Source: Pomphorhynchus laevis (lineage: Eukaryota > Acanthocephala > Palaeacanthocephala > Echinorhynchida > Pomphorhynchidae). Taken from it: DNA of 64,000 nt. The notes below the pieces were generated by a model. The model was given only the letters and a program-made list of their open reading frames with translations, made no database searches and was not told where the DNA came from. The position numbers and the translations under genes are program-made. Location of the stretch: NCBI GenBank assembly GCA_012934845.2, contig WNNJ02001471.1, forward strand, positions 1-64,000, given 5' to 3'. Shown here one piece after another: positions 49,732 to 63,200 of this stretch (its first letter is position 1; each line of letters starts with the position of its first letter).

Positions 49732-51159
49732 ATGTCGGAGCTATCAAACGATAACAGCAAAAATTATTCAAAAATCAACGATAATTCTACAAAAAAAGGC
49801 AAATTAAAGGTAAATCTAACTACAGATCCAAATAACAAGGTTAGTAATTTTTCTATGGTATCAGTTGATGGGGAGGTGCTTCCCCCCATTCCTAAATTAA
49901 AGAATTTGCTAATAATTAAAGTTAAGAAACCGACTGAAAAACATGATCTCTACAACAAATTTTTGAGATCCTTCACCAAACAGTTTCAGAACAGGGTTCT
50001 ATTTAACTCTGTTAGGTTACACCCTGCGGAGGTGAAGATATCTTTTGTCTCGAATGACCTTGCCGCAAACTACATGGAGTACTTCTCCGCCAATTTAGCT
50101 GAATATGGTGAAATTTCATCCAAGCCTATCCTAGCATCGCTAAAAGTTTCAAATCTTCCCTGCTCAATGGAAGAAGATATACGTTCTTTTATGGAAACAT
50201 TCAAAGTCACCAATCTGAGGTCAATCCGGGGTAAGGACGGGAACCCTATCCCGGTTGGCTTTTGCAATGCTCCCGTAAATATTGCTGAATCCCTGTCTAA
50301 TTCTACGTCGAATCCCTTTATGGGTTTTAATATTAAATTCACGATCACAGAGAGGGATGATCTGACCTATCCCCACTGCAGCCGGTGTCACAAATGGGGA
50401 CACTGGGCCTCCAGCTGCAGTGGGACCCTTTCCTGTGGGGTCTGTAGCTCCACCAGCTGTCCATCTCTTACAACTACGGATCGCTGTGATGCCCCCCTTT
50501 CCTGCTCGAATTGCGGGGGGTGCCATCCTGCTTGGAGCAGGAAATGCTCTCTATTCAAAGAATATAGACAATTATTCTTGTTGAAACCGCCCAATCCGGC
50601 CAAGTCCTTCGCGGTCGCTGCAGCTCCACGTATGGATGACGCTGACATTCTACGGATTATCGACTTAAAGACTTCGAATGCTCTTCGGCAGATGGAGGAG
50701 TTAGTACGCTCCATCCTAACCGTTATCGGGACTAATCCTGTGCTTCCTATTTCCTCGGTTCCGGAGTCGAAAAAAAGAGGGGCTTCAGCCCATGCCGTTC
50801 CCCCGCTCAAGATTGGGAAGCTAATCCAACAGAAGACTAATAGGGGAAATGAAGATGACCTGGATAGACTCAAACGTATCCTGAAGAAAGCTAGGTGGGC
50901 CCTGAAACGGGCTCAGCATCTGTTATTGAAAGGGAAAACCCAGGTGCGCCTTTGGGGTACCTGGGCTATCTCGGGACTTGTCTTCTTTTTAAGAGGACGT
51001 CCCCCAGAGCAAAGGCTAAGGTTTCTTGAGCTCCTCGTCTCTCGTTTACCCAGCATAGTCCGCGCCGATTGGATTCTTCGGGGGGTGAAAGACCCCGGGT
51101 GGTTCAGTCGGAAGGCGGCGTGTTGGATCGGTTGGGGGCTCAGATCCCCCTGGACCTGA
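49732..51159 (+). CDS. LINE family B ORF1 (zinc-knuckle, gag-like) fused in frame to the ORF2 tail
   Basis: A 475-residue intact frame starting at ATG 49732. Residues 1 to about 373 are a Jockey/I-type ORF1: a globular middle part, then zinc knuckles. C216-x2-C219-x4-H224-x4-C229 is canonical; a second Cys cluster C235, C238, C243, C252 lacks the usual His; the third is C258-x2-C261-x3-H265-x6-C272. A PESKKRGASAHAVP box is shared with the copy at 43 kb. From about 50855 on, the sequence jumps to the ORF2 C-terminal segment (DLDRLKRI...KARWALKRA), which in the other copy lies some 2 kb further on. Endonuclease and RT are therefore deleted and the frame continues to a stop at 51157. It would make an RNA-binding protein only, depending on other elements for transposition. 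Its intactness beside wrecked relatives suggests a young insertion. Confidence 0.85.
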   Translation: MSELSNDNSKNYSKINDNSTKKGKLKVNLTTDPNNKVSNFSMVSVDGEVLPPIPKLKNLLIIKVKKPTEKHDLYNKFLRSFTKQFQNRVLFNSVRLHPAEVKISFVSNDLAANYMEYFSANLAEYGEISSKPILASLKVSNLPCSMEEDIRSFMETFKVTNLRSIRGKDGNPIPVGFCNAPVNIAESLSNSTSNPFMGFNIKFTITERDDLTYPHCSRCHKWGHWASSCSGTLSCGVCSSTSCPSLTTTDRCDAPLSCSNCGGCHPAWSRKCSLFKEYRQLFLLKPPNPAKSFAVAAAPRMDDADILRIIDLKTSNALRQMEELVRSILTVIGTNPVLPISSVPESKKRGASAHAVPPLKIGKLIQQKTNRGNEDDLDRLKRILKKARWALKRAQHLLLKGKTQVRLWGTWAISGLVFFLRGRPPEQRLRFLELLVSRLPSIVRADWILRGVKDPGWFSRKAACWIGWGLRSPWT

Positions 51160-51299
51160 GGCCATAGAAGAAGAAAAGAGTTAGAAGACTGAAGAGCTAC
51201 TGACTTTCTATTGTTGTGTCTAATCTGGTTTATTGCATGTTTCTTTTTCTTTTTTTTGTGTAGTTAAGAAAGTCTTTATTTATTTATTTATTTATTTAA
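51160..51299 (+). mobile_element. 3' untranslated end of the LINE family B derivative with (TTTA)n tail
   Basis: After the stop, about 100 bases lead to 'aagtctttatttatttattt' and a pure TTTA run (about 51269-51296). A short tandem tail of this type is a usual 3' end for this kind of non-LTR element. Confidence 0.7.
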
Positions 51300-52203
51300 G
51301 TTAATTATTGCATATATATGCAAATGCTAATTTTTGAGGAATTTCAATGTGTATCCAGATATCTCCAAAACGGACACACCATAACGTGAAATAATATCTT
51401 TTTCTTATTGTAAAGAATATTCTTGTTGTGGGTCAAGTGAGATCCAATTTCCCCCTTCAATAAGATAAGTTTGTGGATTCGACATAAACAAAGCGTACCA
51501 AAGAGTATTAATTTTATTTTAAAATATTCTGGTCACTTGTCATTAAGAATGCAGACACGTGTACAATTTCAGAGCACTGCGTCAGTGTCGGACTTAATTA
51601 ATATCAACCTCTAAGCAGAATCGATTCAGAACAATTTGAAACGTTTAAATTTCTTCTATCTAATCAATCAAATTGGATTATCAATCAAACTGACTGATTT
51701 AAGAGGTAGAAATAATGCATAACAAAAATCAACGAAAGTATTCGCTAGTGCTATATCAAGATCCATGCATGATATACACCTATATTAACTAATGATATCT
51801 AAAGTTATTCACGCAAACAGATATTTGGAATCATCTTAATAGTCCATCTTATAGTCCATCTTTGGTACTTAAAATTGTGTAAACAGGCTTAGTACGAGTA
51901 ATTGAGCATTTTAATTTTAAGATGATTTCTAATCATCTTAGTACAGAGTTTGTTTTATCGGATATCGAATGCTTCATTGAAGATAAAGAATATATTAATT
52001 GGAACTTCAGTGGTTTCTTTTACATTATGTGAACTCGTAATTTTTACTAAAATTCTTTTCTCTACATTTTGTGAAATTCCTTAAATTGCTTATGGCAGTT
52101 TATTTTAATTCAAGTTAAAATCTTTGTTTAAAACAATTTGAAATGGCTTCACGTGGAGAAATAAAAAAATTAAATTATTCACACCGAATTCTCTTCTACT
52201 TAC
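51300..52203. other. No gene recognised
   Basis: AT-rich; a doubled phrase 'atagtccatctt' occurs near 51840. Possibly intron of the coiled-coil gene that includes the exon at 52204. Confidence 0.35.
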
Positions 52204-52344
52204 GTTTATTTCACATTTTTCAAATTTAGCCTGATACATTATTATATTTTCTTTAATTGAACGATCTCTCTCTACAAATGATTGACGCTCTCTCTGTAAT
52301 TCTTTCTGTTTGGCATGAGCCAACTGTAGCATTCGATTAGCAAT
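52204..52344 (-). CDS. Coiled-coil exon with DUF4200-like sequence
   Basis: A 47-codon exon with acceptor TTACAG and donor GTAAGTAG, phase 0 on both sides. It reads ANRMLQLAHAKQKELQRERQ, then SFVERDRSIKEN and YQAKFEKCEIN. The pattern (LAHAKQ.EL followed by F..RD..IKE) is reminiscent of DUF4200 coiled coils of ciliary proteins such as the CCDC42/CFAP73 group. It could be a downstream exon of the long coiled-coil gene at 57276-63631 on the same strand, across a 5-kb intron full of LINE debris, or a separate gene. Confidence 0.5.
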
Positions 52345-52461
52345 CTGTAATGAAAAATAAAATCTTTTAAAATAGTATTCATTTATAGTTTGCAAATTAA
52401 AACTAAATCTACCGTATTAAATATATGACGTTATGTAATATGATGACGTTATGTATGACGT

Positions 52462-52690
52462 CATGCAATACGCAATGGAATCCTCATTTATGATCATGCA
52501 CCCGCCCATCACATACACGATATCGGCATTTCTGCCTCCAACTGTCTTTCTTCTATTTACAAACGTCTATCCCATCTTTATCTCGTTATAAACCCCGACA
52601 AGACCAAAATAATGTGGATCTTCCCTCGTAACCCTAACATATATCTTACCCCTGTATCTATTGCTTCATTAATCATCCCCAATCATGGAC
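52462..52690 (+). pseudogene. Fragment of LINE family A reverse transcriptase
   Basis: Follows the copy at 1659-1470: MQYA, then (frame disturbed) DHAPAHHIHDIGISASNCLS, INPDK.KIMWIFPRNP. Truncated at both ends. Confidence 0.8.
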
Positions 52691-52889
52691 ATTGTTAACC
52701 GATATTGAATACATTTAGTCGTTAGAAAAATAATTTTAGAGGTATCCTTAATATGAATGACGTGACTTCTTTTGTAAAGAATCTTCGAACTGAATGGAAG
52801 ATCCCATTATCTTTACTGAGGTCATTATTATTGTTTACAAACTTCTTAATGTCAAAATGCTGAGGTTGATATTTGACCTGAGAATTTGA

Positions 52890-53900
52890 AGGCTTTTGAC
52901 ATTGAATGTAATGAAGTTGATAATACAACTCTTCAACGAAGCACCGAAGTCAGGAAAAGGTTTCTAGTGATAGGTAAACTGGGATGGCGATTCCGATCTA
53001 CAAGGGGAATCGAAGAAAATTTTCAAATTATAGAGGCATTACTCTTCTTAGCCTACTCGGTAAGCTATTTACCAGGATCCTTGAGTTAAGGTTACGATCG
53101 ATAGTCGAGGACAGTTGCAGGAGGAGCAATATGGCTTTCATTCTGGTTGAGGAACTATGGATCAGCTCCACTGTTTCAACTTTTCTCGAACGCACCGGGG
53201 AGTACGTTCAACCAGTTCACTTGTGTTTTGTGGATTTGCCGAAGGCGTTCGACCGGGTACCAAAATATAGGTTGTGGGAGGTACTTAGAGAGTACAAAGT
53301 TCCACACTACCTCCGTGTAGCTATGGCCTCTTTGTACGAACTAAGTACGAGTTATGTTCGTGTTTTAGGCAATTTGTATGAATCTTTTCTCCTGTAGGTG
53401 TATTGGAATCCGTCAAGGATGTCTACTGCTTTCACATTCGTTCCTTGTTTACATGGATAAAATTTTGAGACGGGATGCTTTGCCGTGTTTGATCTTCAGT
53501 ATGGTCCCATCAAGATATCATATTTGATTTTCGCAGACGATATTGTCTTGTTGACCTTTAATAATCATGGCCTACAATGCTTGCTGGATCGATTTACGGC
53601 GGAATGCTGTGTCCGGTAGGGAAGTTAGCAAATCCAAAGCTGTCTCGATGTGCTCTGCACGGAGCAAGGTACTTGGGCATCTTGTTTTTTCGAGAGAAAG
53701 AAAACAAGAGAGACGTCTTAGGATATACGGATCTGTGCAGCTAACACAGTAATGGGTTCTTTGAGCAGAATAATTGTGGTAAAAAGAGAGAAAGCTAATC
53801 CGTCAGTTTAAGCCTTCAATTTATCGTGATGTTATTCCTTCGTGGTGTATTCAGTGTTAGAGATAAAGTTCGAAACTCGGTCATCTGCTAGAATCTTGAA
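52890..53900 (+). pseudogene. Decayed LINE, RTE/Rex-like reverse transcriptase
   Basis: Plus-strand pieces across several frames: IPIYKGNRRKFSNYRGITLL (52990), CFVDLPKAFDRVPKYRLWEVL (53230), GIRQGCLLS with LVYMDKILRR (53400), IFADDIVLL (53530), then VVKRE (53770). The NYRGI, KAFDRVP, IRQGC and FADD boxes identify the reverse transcriptase of a third LINE lineage in the window, similar to RTE/Rex-type elements common in aquatic animals. It has many frame breaks and no endonuclease. Confidence 0.75.
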
Positions 53901-56549
53901 GTAAATTCGATGCTTCTCCACATTAAAGTAGTTAGCTGAGGCTTATCGATTGTCATTATATATATTAAATATAATAAATTAAAGTAAAATTATCTAATTT
54001 TTTATATAATTATAAAAAATTATTGTATATTATATATTATAATTTTTTATAAAGGGAATACTAAAGCAATACAATAGAGCAGATCATATTTACCATTGTA
54101 TACCAATAGCCAGGCTAGCTTCGATCTGTTAGATCTCATGAATGACTGACAGGCAAAATACTAATAAGATTTGTCGGCTCTAATATTTTATTTTCTCCGT
54201 AGATAAAGCATTCTACCTCAAAATTCCATTCTTTTAGTGAATTGAATGTTGTCAGTTATTCATTACACCAACAAAATTAAACTTTTTGAATGATTTACAC
54301 ACGGAAGAATCAAGAATTGATCAAGTCTGAAACAATGACTGCATTTACAGTTACTTTTTTATTTTTTCTATTTATTAGGAAAAAATAATTTTTGGGAGGA
54401 TCACATATTTTAGCTATCGAGTAAATTGCATAAATTACTGTCAATACACTGACGATATTTTAAATCAAAGATATTCAATATTTACCTTAAAAATGAAATA
54501 TCGAAAATCATGTAATAATTAATCGTTACACATTGTTAAATAACTAATATACACCATAAAATTATGTCAATTCTCTACTCCATGCCGTCTATCATCATTA
54601 CTAGTTGATAAGAGATTACGTTAAATATTGCTATTAAATCTAAATTTATGGGCATGTAGTTAAGAAGAGTTTGGGCATTGAGGAATAGTTTTGTAGTAAT
54701 TTGTAGTATTTTAATCGTTAATACTGAATTAAAAATTCTAATTAAATTATACTATTATTTTCTATGAAACTGTTGTATGCGGAAAATGTTATACAACTTT
54801 TAACATGTTTAACTAATAAGTAGTTTAAAATATTATTAAGGATAATATCTTCCACTTATTAGTAAAGTAAAATGAATATATTTGATTTATTCTATTGCCT
54901 TGTATTCTTTTACTTTTCTTAAGGTGTGATTTTGGATTGTGTTTAGATTAAGTCATTTTCAAGATAAATAATTAAATATATTTTACAGGTAAGCCATTTC
55001 TGTTATTAATAAATGTATCACTATAAGATGAAATTATAAAATTTAAATTATAAAATTCAAATTTATTCTTAAAGTCTTATAGTCATATTAAAAAATAGTG
55101 CTAATTCAAAATAAATATTAAAAATTTACAAATTAATTAGATGACAATGTTATACTCGTTAACTGAAACATTTATTATTATAATTGTTTAAACTTTGTTT
55201 GTTGAATAACAAAAAATTAAAATGACTATTGAAAATATGAAAAAATAAATAAATAAAATTTATTTATTTAATAAAAATATTAAAGCATAAAATTAAAATT
55301 TGAATAAAAAATTGATATAAATTGACAGGAACGAAGAAATTAGTGTTATTTGAAAATGAAGATAAAAACTAAAGCTCTTTCTAACATTTTCAGGAAAATT
55401 ACAAAGAATAATTTTTCATTGCTCTTGAACAAAGAGCAATGGAGGTACCTTAAAGAGAGCAATAAGCAACATATGATCGTCAACATGTACTATAGAAGAT
55501 GGCATAGCAAACCTACATTGGCAAAACGTTCAGATTGATTTACTTCCAATTGTATATCTCTTAGTTCTTTGTACAATAATTGAATTTCTAGCAATATCTG
55601 ATGTCGATATAACATATCTTCACCTTAAAATTGAAAAATTATATAGTGACTAACGAAAAGGTTTTGCTGGTTTTGGTGTATTAATCAAAACTATTTATTG
55701 CAAATTTTATAGAAGACAAATTGTCATTGATAGTCAAACTAAGCCAAAAGTAGATTTACCAGTTCTTTCTAATTTAAAAACCGGAAAGAATTTAGGAAAA
55801 TAAATAATATACAAAGTACGTTAGTAGGTTCTGATTTTGAAACAATCAACAAACAGCTCTTTATTGTTTCTATAACCTACAATTTTTATGACACAATTTA
55901 ATTATAGTTATTATTGAATAGTTAAAATTGTAAATTTTATAAATTTTAAATAGTAAATTGCTTATTTGCATCGCCATTTAAAATTTGATTTCATTATTGT
56001 ATTTTACTAATAAAATCATAACTAATAAAATTTATTTTTTATATTCTTTTTAAAAATTTATTTGAATCAGCGATAAGGAGCTGTAGGATCACAAATGTTA
56101 AGTCTCACGAAGTCTTACATCTTGGGTAAGTTTAATTTACTGCCAGGATTTAATTTACAATGAACTATCAAAATCTTTTATAAAAATTCATATTTTACAT
56201 TTGAAGATATAGATAGATTTGATAAAATTCAATTTTGCATTCATATTTTATATGAATGCAAAAATAATCATATCACTACCCGCATTCTTATTTTCTTTCA
56301 TTATTATTTTTGAGAACAATAACAATAATTACAGAAGCATAATATTAATATAAATAATATTAATATTAATAAAATGTGATTTATAAAATTGATATAAAAT
56401 TTATATTGATTCAGTTAAAATATGATTAATATGATCAAATGTATAAATTTATCATTAATAATTAATTTATCATTTCATTTGTCTAAATTGATGACAATTA
56501 AAATAATTTTCTAGTTTTTATCAGTATATATTGATTAACCAAAATCTAG

Positions 56550-56550
<1 letters not shown>

Positions 56551-56613
<63 letters not shown>

Positions 56614-56624
56614 TATATATATAT
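56551..56624. repeat. (AT)n microsatellite
   Basis: About 74 bases of TA/AT alternation with one slip. Confidence 0.95.
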
Positions 56625-56997
56625 TAACCAAAATTATGTAAGCAACTGTTAATTTCTAAACATATAATTTAAATTAATATAAAATTTGTATATCAAACTC
56701 ATTCGAATTGAGATTAATTTAAATATTTATAAGTTCATAATTTTTAGTAAAAGAAATAATTAAATATTGTTTTAAAATTATTAAAAATATTTTGAAATAA
56801 TTTAAACAAATTTTAATGCTCATTTTAAATTATTTGGAAAATCAGATTTACAACATCAGAAGTTAAGACAACAGCAAAGGAATTTAAAACAAGTCTAAAA
56901 TACGATTGGCTGCTTAAATGGATATCCATTTAAGAAAATATACATGAATTTAGCATAATTGATAAATATATTATTGTGTAAGCAGACTCCATTTAAA

Positions 56998-57049
56998 ATT
57001 GTCGAAAGATCAAGAAGAGTCAATTGACTCTTCTTGATCTTTCGACAAT
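56998..57049. repeat. Perfect 52-bp palindrome
   Basis: Arms of 26 bases with no loop, centre CAATTG; each arm contains GTCGAAAGATCAAGAAGAG or its complement. Confidence 0.95.
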
Positions 57050-57275
57050 ATATGAATCTAACATATTGTTTAAAATGCCATATTGTTTTAATCAAAAAAT
57101 GTAATAAAAATGTTTAAGAATAATTAATAGTAAATTCTAATTTGTAACCTATTCTAATTAGTAACTAATGAGTAGAGAATTTTACTTTCACATAATAGGT
57201 TTCGCCGTATTCATATCGACACTATGTGAATATTACCTGTAATTTTAGTATTCAAGAATTAAAATGGGAATTTAC

Positions 57276-60200
57276 CGTGTGCCTGACCGACTCCACCTTT
57301 TGCCAAATTCCATTTACTAGCCCTTTGCAGTGTCAGTTCAAGTGTCTTTAAAAGACAACACGCCTGTTGTCTCTTCTTGTTAATTTCATCTTGCTTTGTA
57401 GATACCTCTTTTAGCAGTTTATCCCTTTTCGACAATACCTGTAATTAAAATTTGTAAGAAATAATACACAGCAAATTTTAGAGTACAATATCCATTAGGT
57501 TATCGGAATTATCTGTATAATCGTTAACCAAAATTCGTGTAAGGAACTGTTCATGTCTAAACATATTATTTAAATTAATATAAAATTTGTATAGCAAATA
57601 TATTTTGATAAAGATTAATTTAACAATCTTTTATATATAAGTTAATATATAAGTTAATATATATTTATAAGTTAATGATATTTTAATAAGATAAAAATTA
57701 TTTGTTTTAATTTTAAAATTTAAAATTACGTTGAAATAATTCAAAGTATTTTGATATCACTCAAACAAACTTTAGTGTTTAGTTGAAGTCATTTCAAATT
57801 TCGCAAATTTAAAAGTCAATACAACTACAGAAAACTAATAAAATAACAGGAACTAATTAAAACAAGAATGAGATTTGCTGCGTAAATAAGTGTATACTTA
57901 ATCATATTTTAAATCATAATAAAATCATATTTATCTTAGTGGTATACTTTCCTGCAATCAGATCAATGATATTCTTAATTAAGCCAGCATTTCCATGTGC
58001 ATAAATTACTAAATGTTAGCCAATTACTTTTCATTGTCGAGAATATCATTGTTTACAAACGTTTGAACGAAGTTAACAAGCGTTCGTGTTAATTATGTAT
58101 ATAATTTTTATAAAATAGCATTGACTTAAATTAACATAAAAACGATATAAAATTTATATATCAATTCATCTATAATACAATATTCATATATTATAATACT
58201 TAAATTTATTATATAAAACATAAATATAAAATTTATTTATCAACTGAAATATTATATTGTGAAAATAACTTATTTTGCATATTATATCAATAATTAGCTT
58301 AATTATATTAATAAATAACAACATTATATGAGTTTTACTTATGAAATGATAATTTCTGATACATTTTTAAACAAATTATTGTACCTTTCAAATTTGATTC
58401 AATTCCTATACAATTTAAAGTAAATTAGTTTAATAATGTTATACCGCTAATATTTTTTATCAAATACTCACTACACGAATGTTAAAACTGTATCATTTCT
58501 AAATGAACCAACAATTTAATACACCGTAACTCACAAATGTGTGAGTTATTAAACCGACATGTCTAAGTCTGCGTATTTGAAATTCATATGTAAATGATTT
58601 TATAAATCCACAAATTGTCAATATAAATCAAAATATCAATTTGATTACATTTATGCAATCAAATTATTGTCTATAAATTTGTGTTTTAGTTAAATTTACT
58701 CACAATTACATTTTTAAATTTATAATAATTTAAGTTGCTTTAAACGAATTCATCATATTTTAAAGAATGTTTTACCTTATTTTCAAGTGATTATATGATT
58801 TTACATAGTTATTATTCTGCTTTTTTACTTTTTCCAATTTCCGACGAATGTCATTCACTCTAAAAGTCAATTGCAGTTTGGCATCTTCTAGCTCGTTTTG
58901 TTTATTTTGCCACAACTGATTAAAATTGAATTGAAGCATTTCATCATGGTAAAACTCACGTAATTTATAATAATTGCTTCATTTGCCGAATTGAACTCTT
59001 GACTTTTTGACTTGTCTAGCATTGTACTTAGGCGATCCACTTGGATAGCTATCTGATTCTCTTGCAAACATGCAGCCTGATCAAAATTAAACGGAAATTT
59101 CAATTACGATTGAAATAAAGAGATTATCAATTATTATAATGTTATATTGTTAACAAAGTCTAACAATAATAAAGTCCACATGAATACAGCTTAGTATTTA
59201 ATCTTACCTTATCACTTAGTAAGCTCTGGATGAAGATAAAGCTTCCAAGGTATCTATACCCTTGCAGTTTTATAAATCAACTCTCTAACGTCATTACGAT
59301 TGTATTCATAATTATGTACTGTTTCGATGTTACTAGAAATTGTCGGAGGAATGTTGCCTCCTAATAAGTTGTTGCTCGTTTACAAGCTTAGCTGTAAGCT
59401 GCAAGTTATAATTTCCTATGCGTATATTATTTTAAGACTGATTTTAGTTGATCCTCACGAAGCGAAAATTAAAATCAAGTTATTACGTGGAGTTAAATAG
59501 GTAAAATACATTTTATTATTATTCTATTCCATAACTAATTTTCGCATATTTATTTATGGATGCTGCTATCAGTATTTGATATGTCACATTTATAGCAATT
59601 AAATTATTTTAAAGAATTAATTAATAATTGATGCAAGGTATATAAATTCATCTTGCTAAATCAAAAAAATCCTTATTTGTTTAAGATGTCGATGACCGTC
59701 TGTCAGCAAATCAATAGTGAATGAATTTTTACAATCCCTATAATTTAAGAAGATCATCTTAAATATGATAACTAATAGGGAATAGGTTGAACAATTATTT
59801 ATTAACAGTCCTAAAGGAATTCTTAATACAATTCTTTAATAATGAATGAAATTTTACAATCCTTATAATTTAAGAAAACCATCTTAAATATGATAATTAA
59901 AATAGAATTGGTTAAACAATTCGTTATTAACAATCCTATATGAATTCTTAATACAATCCTTTTAATTTAATAAATTTAATTAAATCCATTTGCTTTTCAA
60001 TGAAATTTATTATTGTAAACAAAATGACGAAAAACAAAATTCTTAAAACAAAACAAATGCAGACGCATAATGCACCAATGAATTTATCACTCAATTTAAC
60101 TTTTTACTGTTAGAAGGTGTCATTAATATAATTGAAGGTGTCTTTAGTATAATTATAAAATACAATGTAATTAATTTTAGAATTAAATTTCCAAAGTGAC

Positions 60201-63200
60201 TCTGTCATGTGTGGATAATGCATCGTATATATGAATATATTTATTTTTTAAAAGTTTAATCTACCGAACATTTAGAAAAAATATAAATCAATTATTAATT
60301 ACTTAACATTATTATTTACTTTTACATACGTGATTTTTATTGATTAATTGAGAAAGTTGTCGTTCGTAGTTATCACTGTCTATATTCAAAGATTCGATTT
60401 TTTTATTCATATCGTTTATTTCACGTTCCATGAAGATGACTTGATGGTCAAATCGTGAATATTTTTTTGTAGATGCTCTATGATATTTTCGAATAATTAA
60501 CAAACGCTGCTCTACATCCCTATTTGTGTCCTTGTTCGTATTATACAAAGTTTTTAACCGTGATTCTTCCATATCTAAAACATTTTGCTGGTAATCTTGA
60601 GTTTTTTCTTCATAACTTCGAAGTTTAGTTTCCTATTTAGTAATAAATAAGTTTAATATAAAGATTTTTGTCTTTTAAGTCACCATTTTCGTAATTGTAG
60701 TTTGAAGGTTAATTCTCTCGATCAATATTTTACGAATATCAGTGTCAGCTGATTTTAGCATGTTTTCAATAGCGTTTAGATTCATTTCCTTCAAATGAAC
60801 CTGGTTTACAGTTTCTTTTACTTGATATGCTAACTGATTACGATCTCTATACAAATTTGAAACTTTCAACATTGTATTTTCTTCTGCCTTGTCCTCCTTA
60901 TGAAGAAGGTTGATGACTCGGACAAGTTCATTTTTTATATAATTTCGATTTGAATTTAAATTCATCATTTTTATTTGTAAGATATCCTCCATTTTTCTTG
61001 CCTTTGCCAGTCTAAATTTAATTTACTAATTTCACAGTTAAGACATTTGAAACATGACCACTAAATTAATTATAAAATTAATTAGAAGTAATTCAAATTA
61101 ATTATAATTAATTATAATTATAATTAATTATAATTAATAATTAATCGATCTATTAGAAACCTACCCTATGTGTGTGATCCTATAGCCGGATCACCGTTTT
61201 TCATGCTGCCACTTGCAATGAATGTTTTTAATTTAATTTAATCGCATCTGTCAGCTGAAATTCTTCTGATTGTGTCACGATATTTAATAAATATTTAAAA
61301 ATACTCAGGTATTTTCATATTCTTGATACAAAAGGGCGCTATGCTCCAGTGGTGTAAATATACATTATAATAAAATTTTATGTTTATTGCAATTTTTTAA
61401 ACAAAAATTAATTTTATAAAAACCTACATCAGTGCAAGGTTTCATCAAAGGGGGAACTCATTTAAATGCTTAATATTTGTAGATACCAAATAGATACTTT
61501 TTTGTTTCGAAATTTTATGTTTATATGTAATAAATATTTAAATATAATATTAAATATCAAATATAAATATAAATATCTATATTTATAAATATAAATATTT
61601 ATATGCTTATATCGATAAACGACTCTCTGACATATTGTTAAAATTTTTTGTCGAGATACCAATAGATAGTCGGGATCATCAGATTGAATTTTTAATTAAA
61701 TTTTAATTTATTATCTTTAACTAATTTTCAAATTATAATTATATTTAATGTAAGATATAATTATATATTATATATAATTATATATTATAAATATATATTA
61801 TTATATATATTATATTATTATAGTTATATATCGTATATTCTTTAATATTTCCTGCTATACAATAAAATGTCACTCGAATGAATTAACACTCAAATGATAA
61901 GGTACCAAATGATAAGTATCACTGCAACATAATATGTCATGTTTTATTCTTTCCTAGCTATTAATATATTTAATATTTCAATAGTGTTGTAGTAACATCC
62001 GTCTTGTAAAAGAGCAGCGAAACGGGTGCAATCCTTTTTCCAAGCTGACGAGTCACAACTAAATATGTTCATTGAGGAGACAGTATCGTTTATGAATTAT
62101 CGGGCTTGTCTAAACAACTCCGTTAAATTATGTTAAGTGTCAACAGGCTTACTCAATTATCCTTAATTATAATAACAATTTAAAATTATGATAAATACTA
62201 ATATTATATAAATATTATATTACAGTAAATATTATCACTAAAAATTGATAATATTAAAATAAGATATTCATTGCAGTTGAAATATGCGGTTTTGAAGCAT
62301 TGCATTCCTACACTTTCCTGAGGACAGCGTAGGATATTAAAAATAGAAAATATATTCAAGACGATATAAAAATTGAACATTTATATAAAAATGGTTAACT
62401 ATATATTTTTCAGCAGCTTACCTAATTTTAAGATCGTGTTGCCATTTTCTTTGTTCACTTGTTTTTAGCATCGCAACTGCGATGGCCTCAGTATCTGAAC
62501 TAATTTCGTTATTAATTTCTATCATCTAAAAGTTATTGTAGATGTAACAGAATATAGTATACTTTCATGTCATATTCATTTAAATAAGAAGTTTTTGTTT
62601 CAATTTAAGCGCTTTTTACTTTTACAAATATCTTTGTATTTGATTTATATTTATTTAAATTTAATATTGATATTCAGTATCAATCAATTCATTGAAATTA
62701 TGTAAATTTCAAATTATTTAGTTACATTTTGATAAATAAAATTTAATTATTTATATAATATAATATAAATTATGAATTAATTAATTGTAAATTAAAAAAT
62801 TATGAATTAATTATGAATTAATTATAAATTAATTAATTATAAATTAATAATAAAAAAATATATAATTATAAATTTTTTATAAATATGATAATTATAATTA
62901 TCATATAATAATATTATATAATAATCATAATTTACTATGAATTAATAAATTATGAATTAATAAATTGTGAATTAATATAAATTATTAAGTAAGTGGTATT
63001 TCTGAATACTTGAATTGAAGATACTCGATTAATATTTTATATATAAAATTGAGGTGTAACTATTGAAGAAATATAAAAGCGGTATTTTCAGATAGTTGGT
63101 TATTGACATTATTGATTCTAAATACAGCAAAGTCAAAGACTTTGTAGAAATTATTTTTTATTTTTTAAATGTAATATGTTCTGTTTATTTTAAAATCTAT

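Larger units (their letters stand above)
53901..57275. other. AT-rich stretch with microsatellite and palindrome
   Basis: An (AT)n tract at 56551-56624 is bracketed by 'attaaccaaaat' on both sides. A perfect 52-base palindrome lies at 56998-57049. A 62-codon plus-strand frame at 55350 shows no family. No exon is supported here. Confidence 0.5.

Noticed and set aside
50070-50873. Three minus-strand frames of 92, 101 and 161 codons
   Set aside because: Antisense shadows of the intact LINE ORF1; no independent motif.
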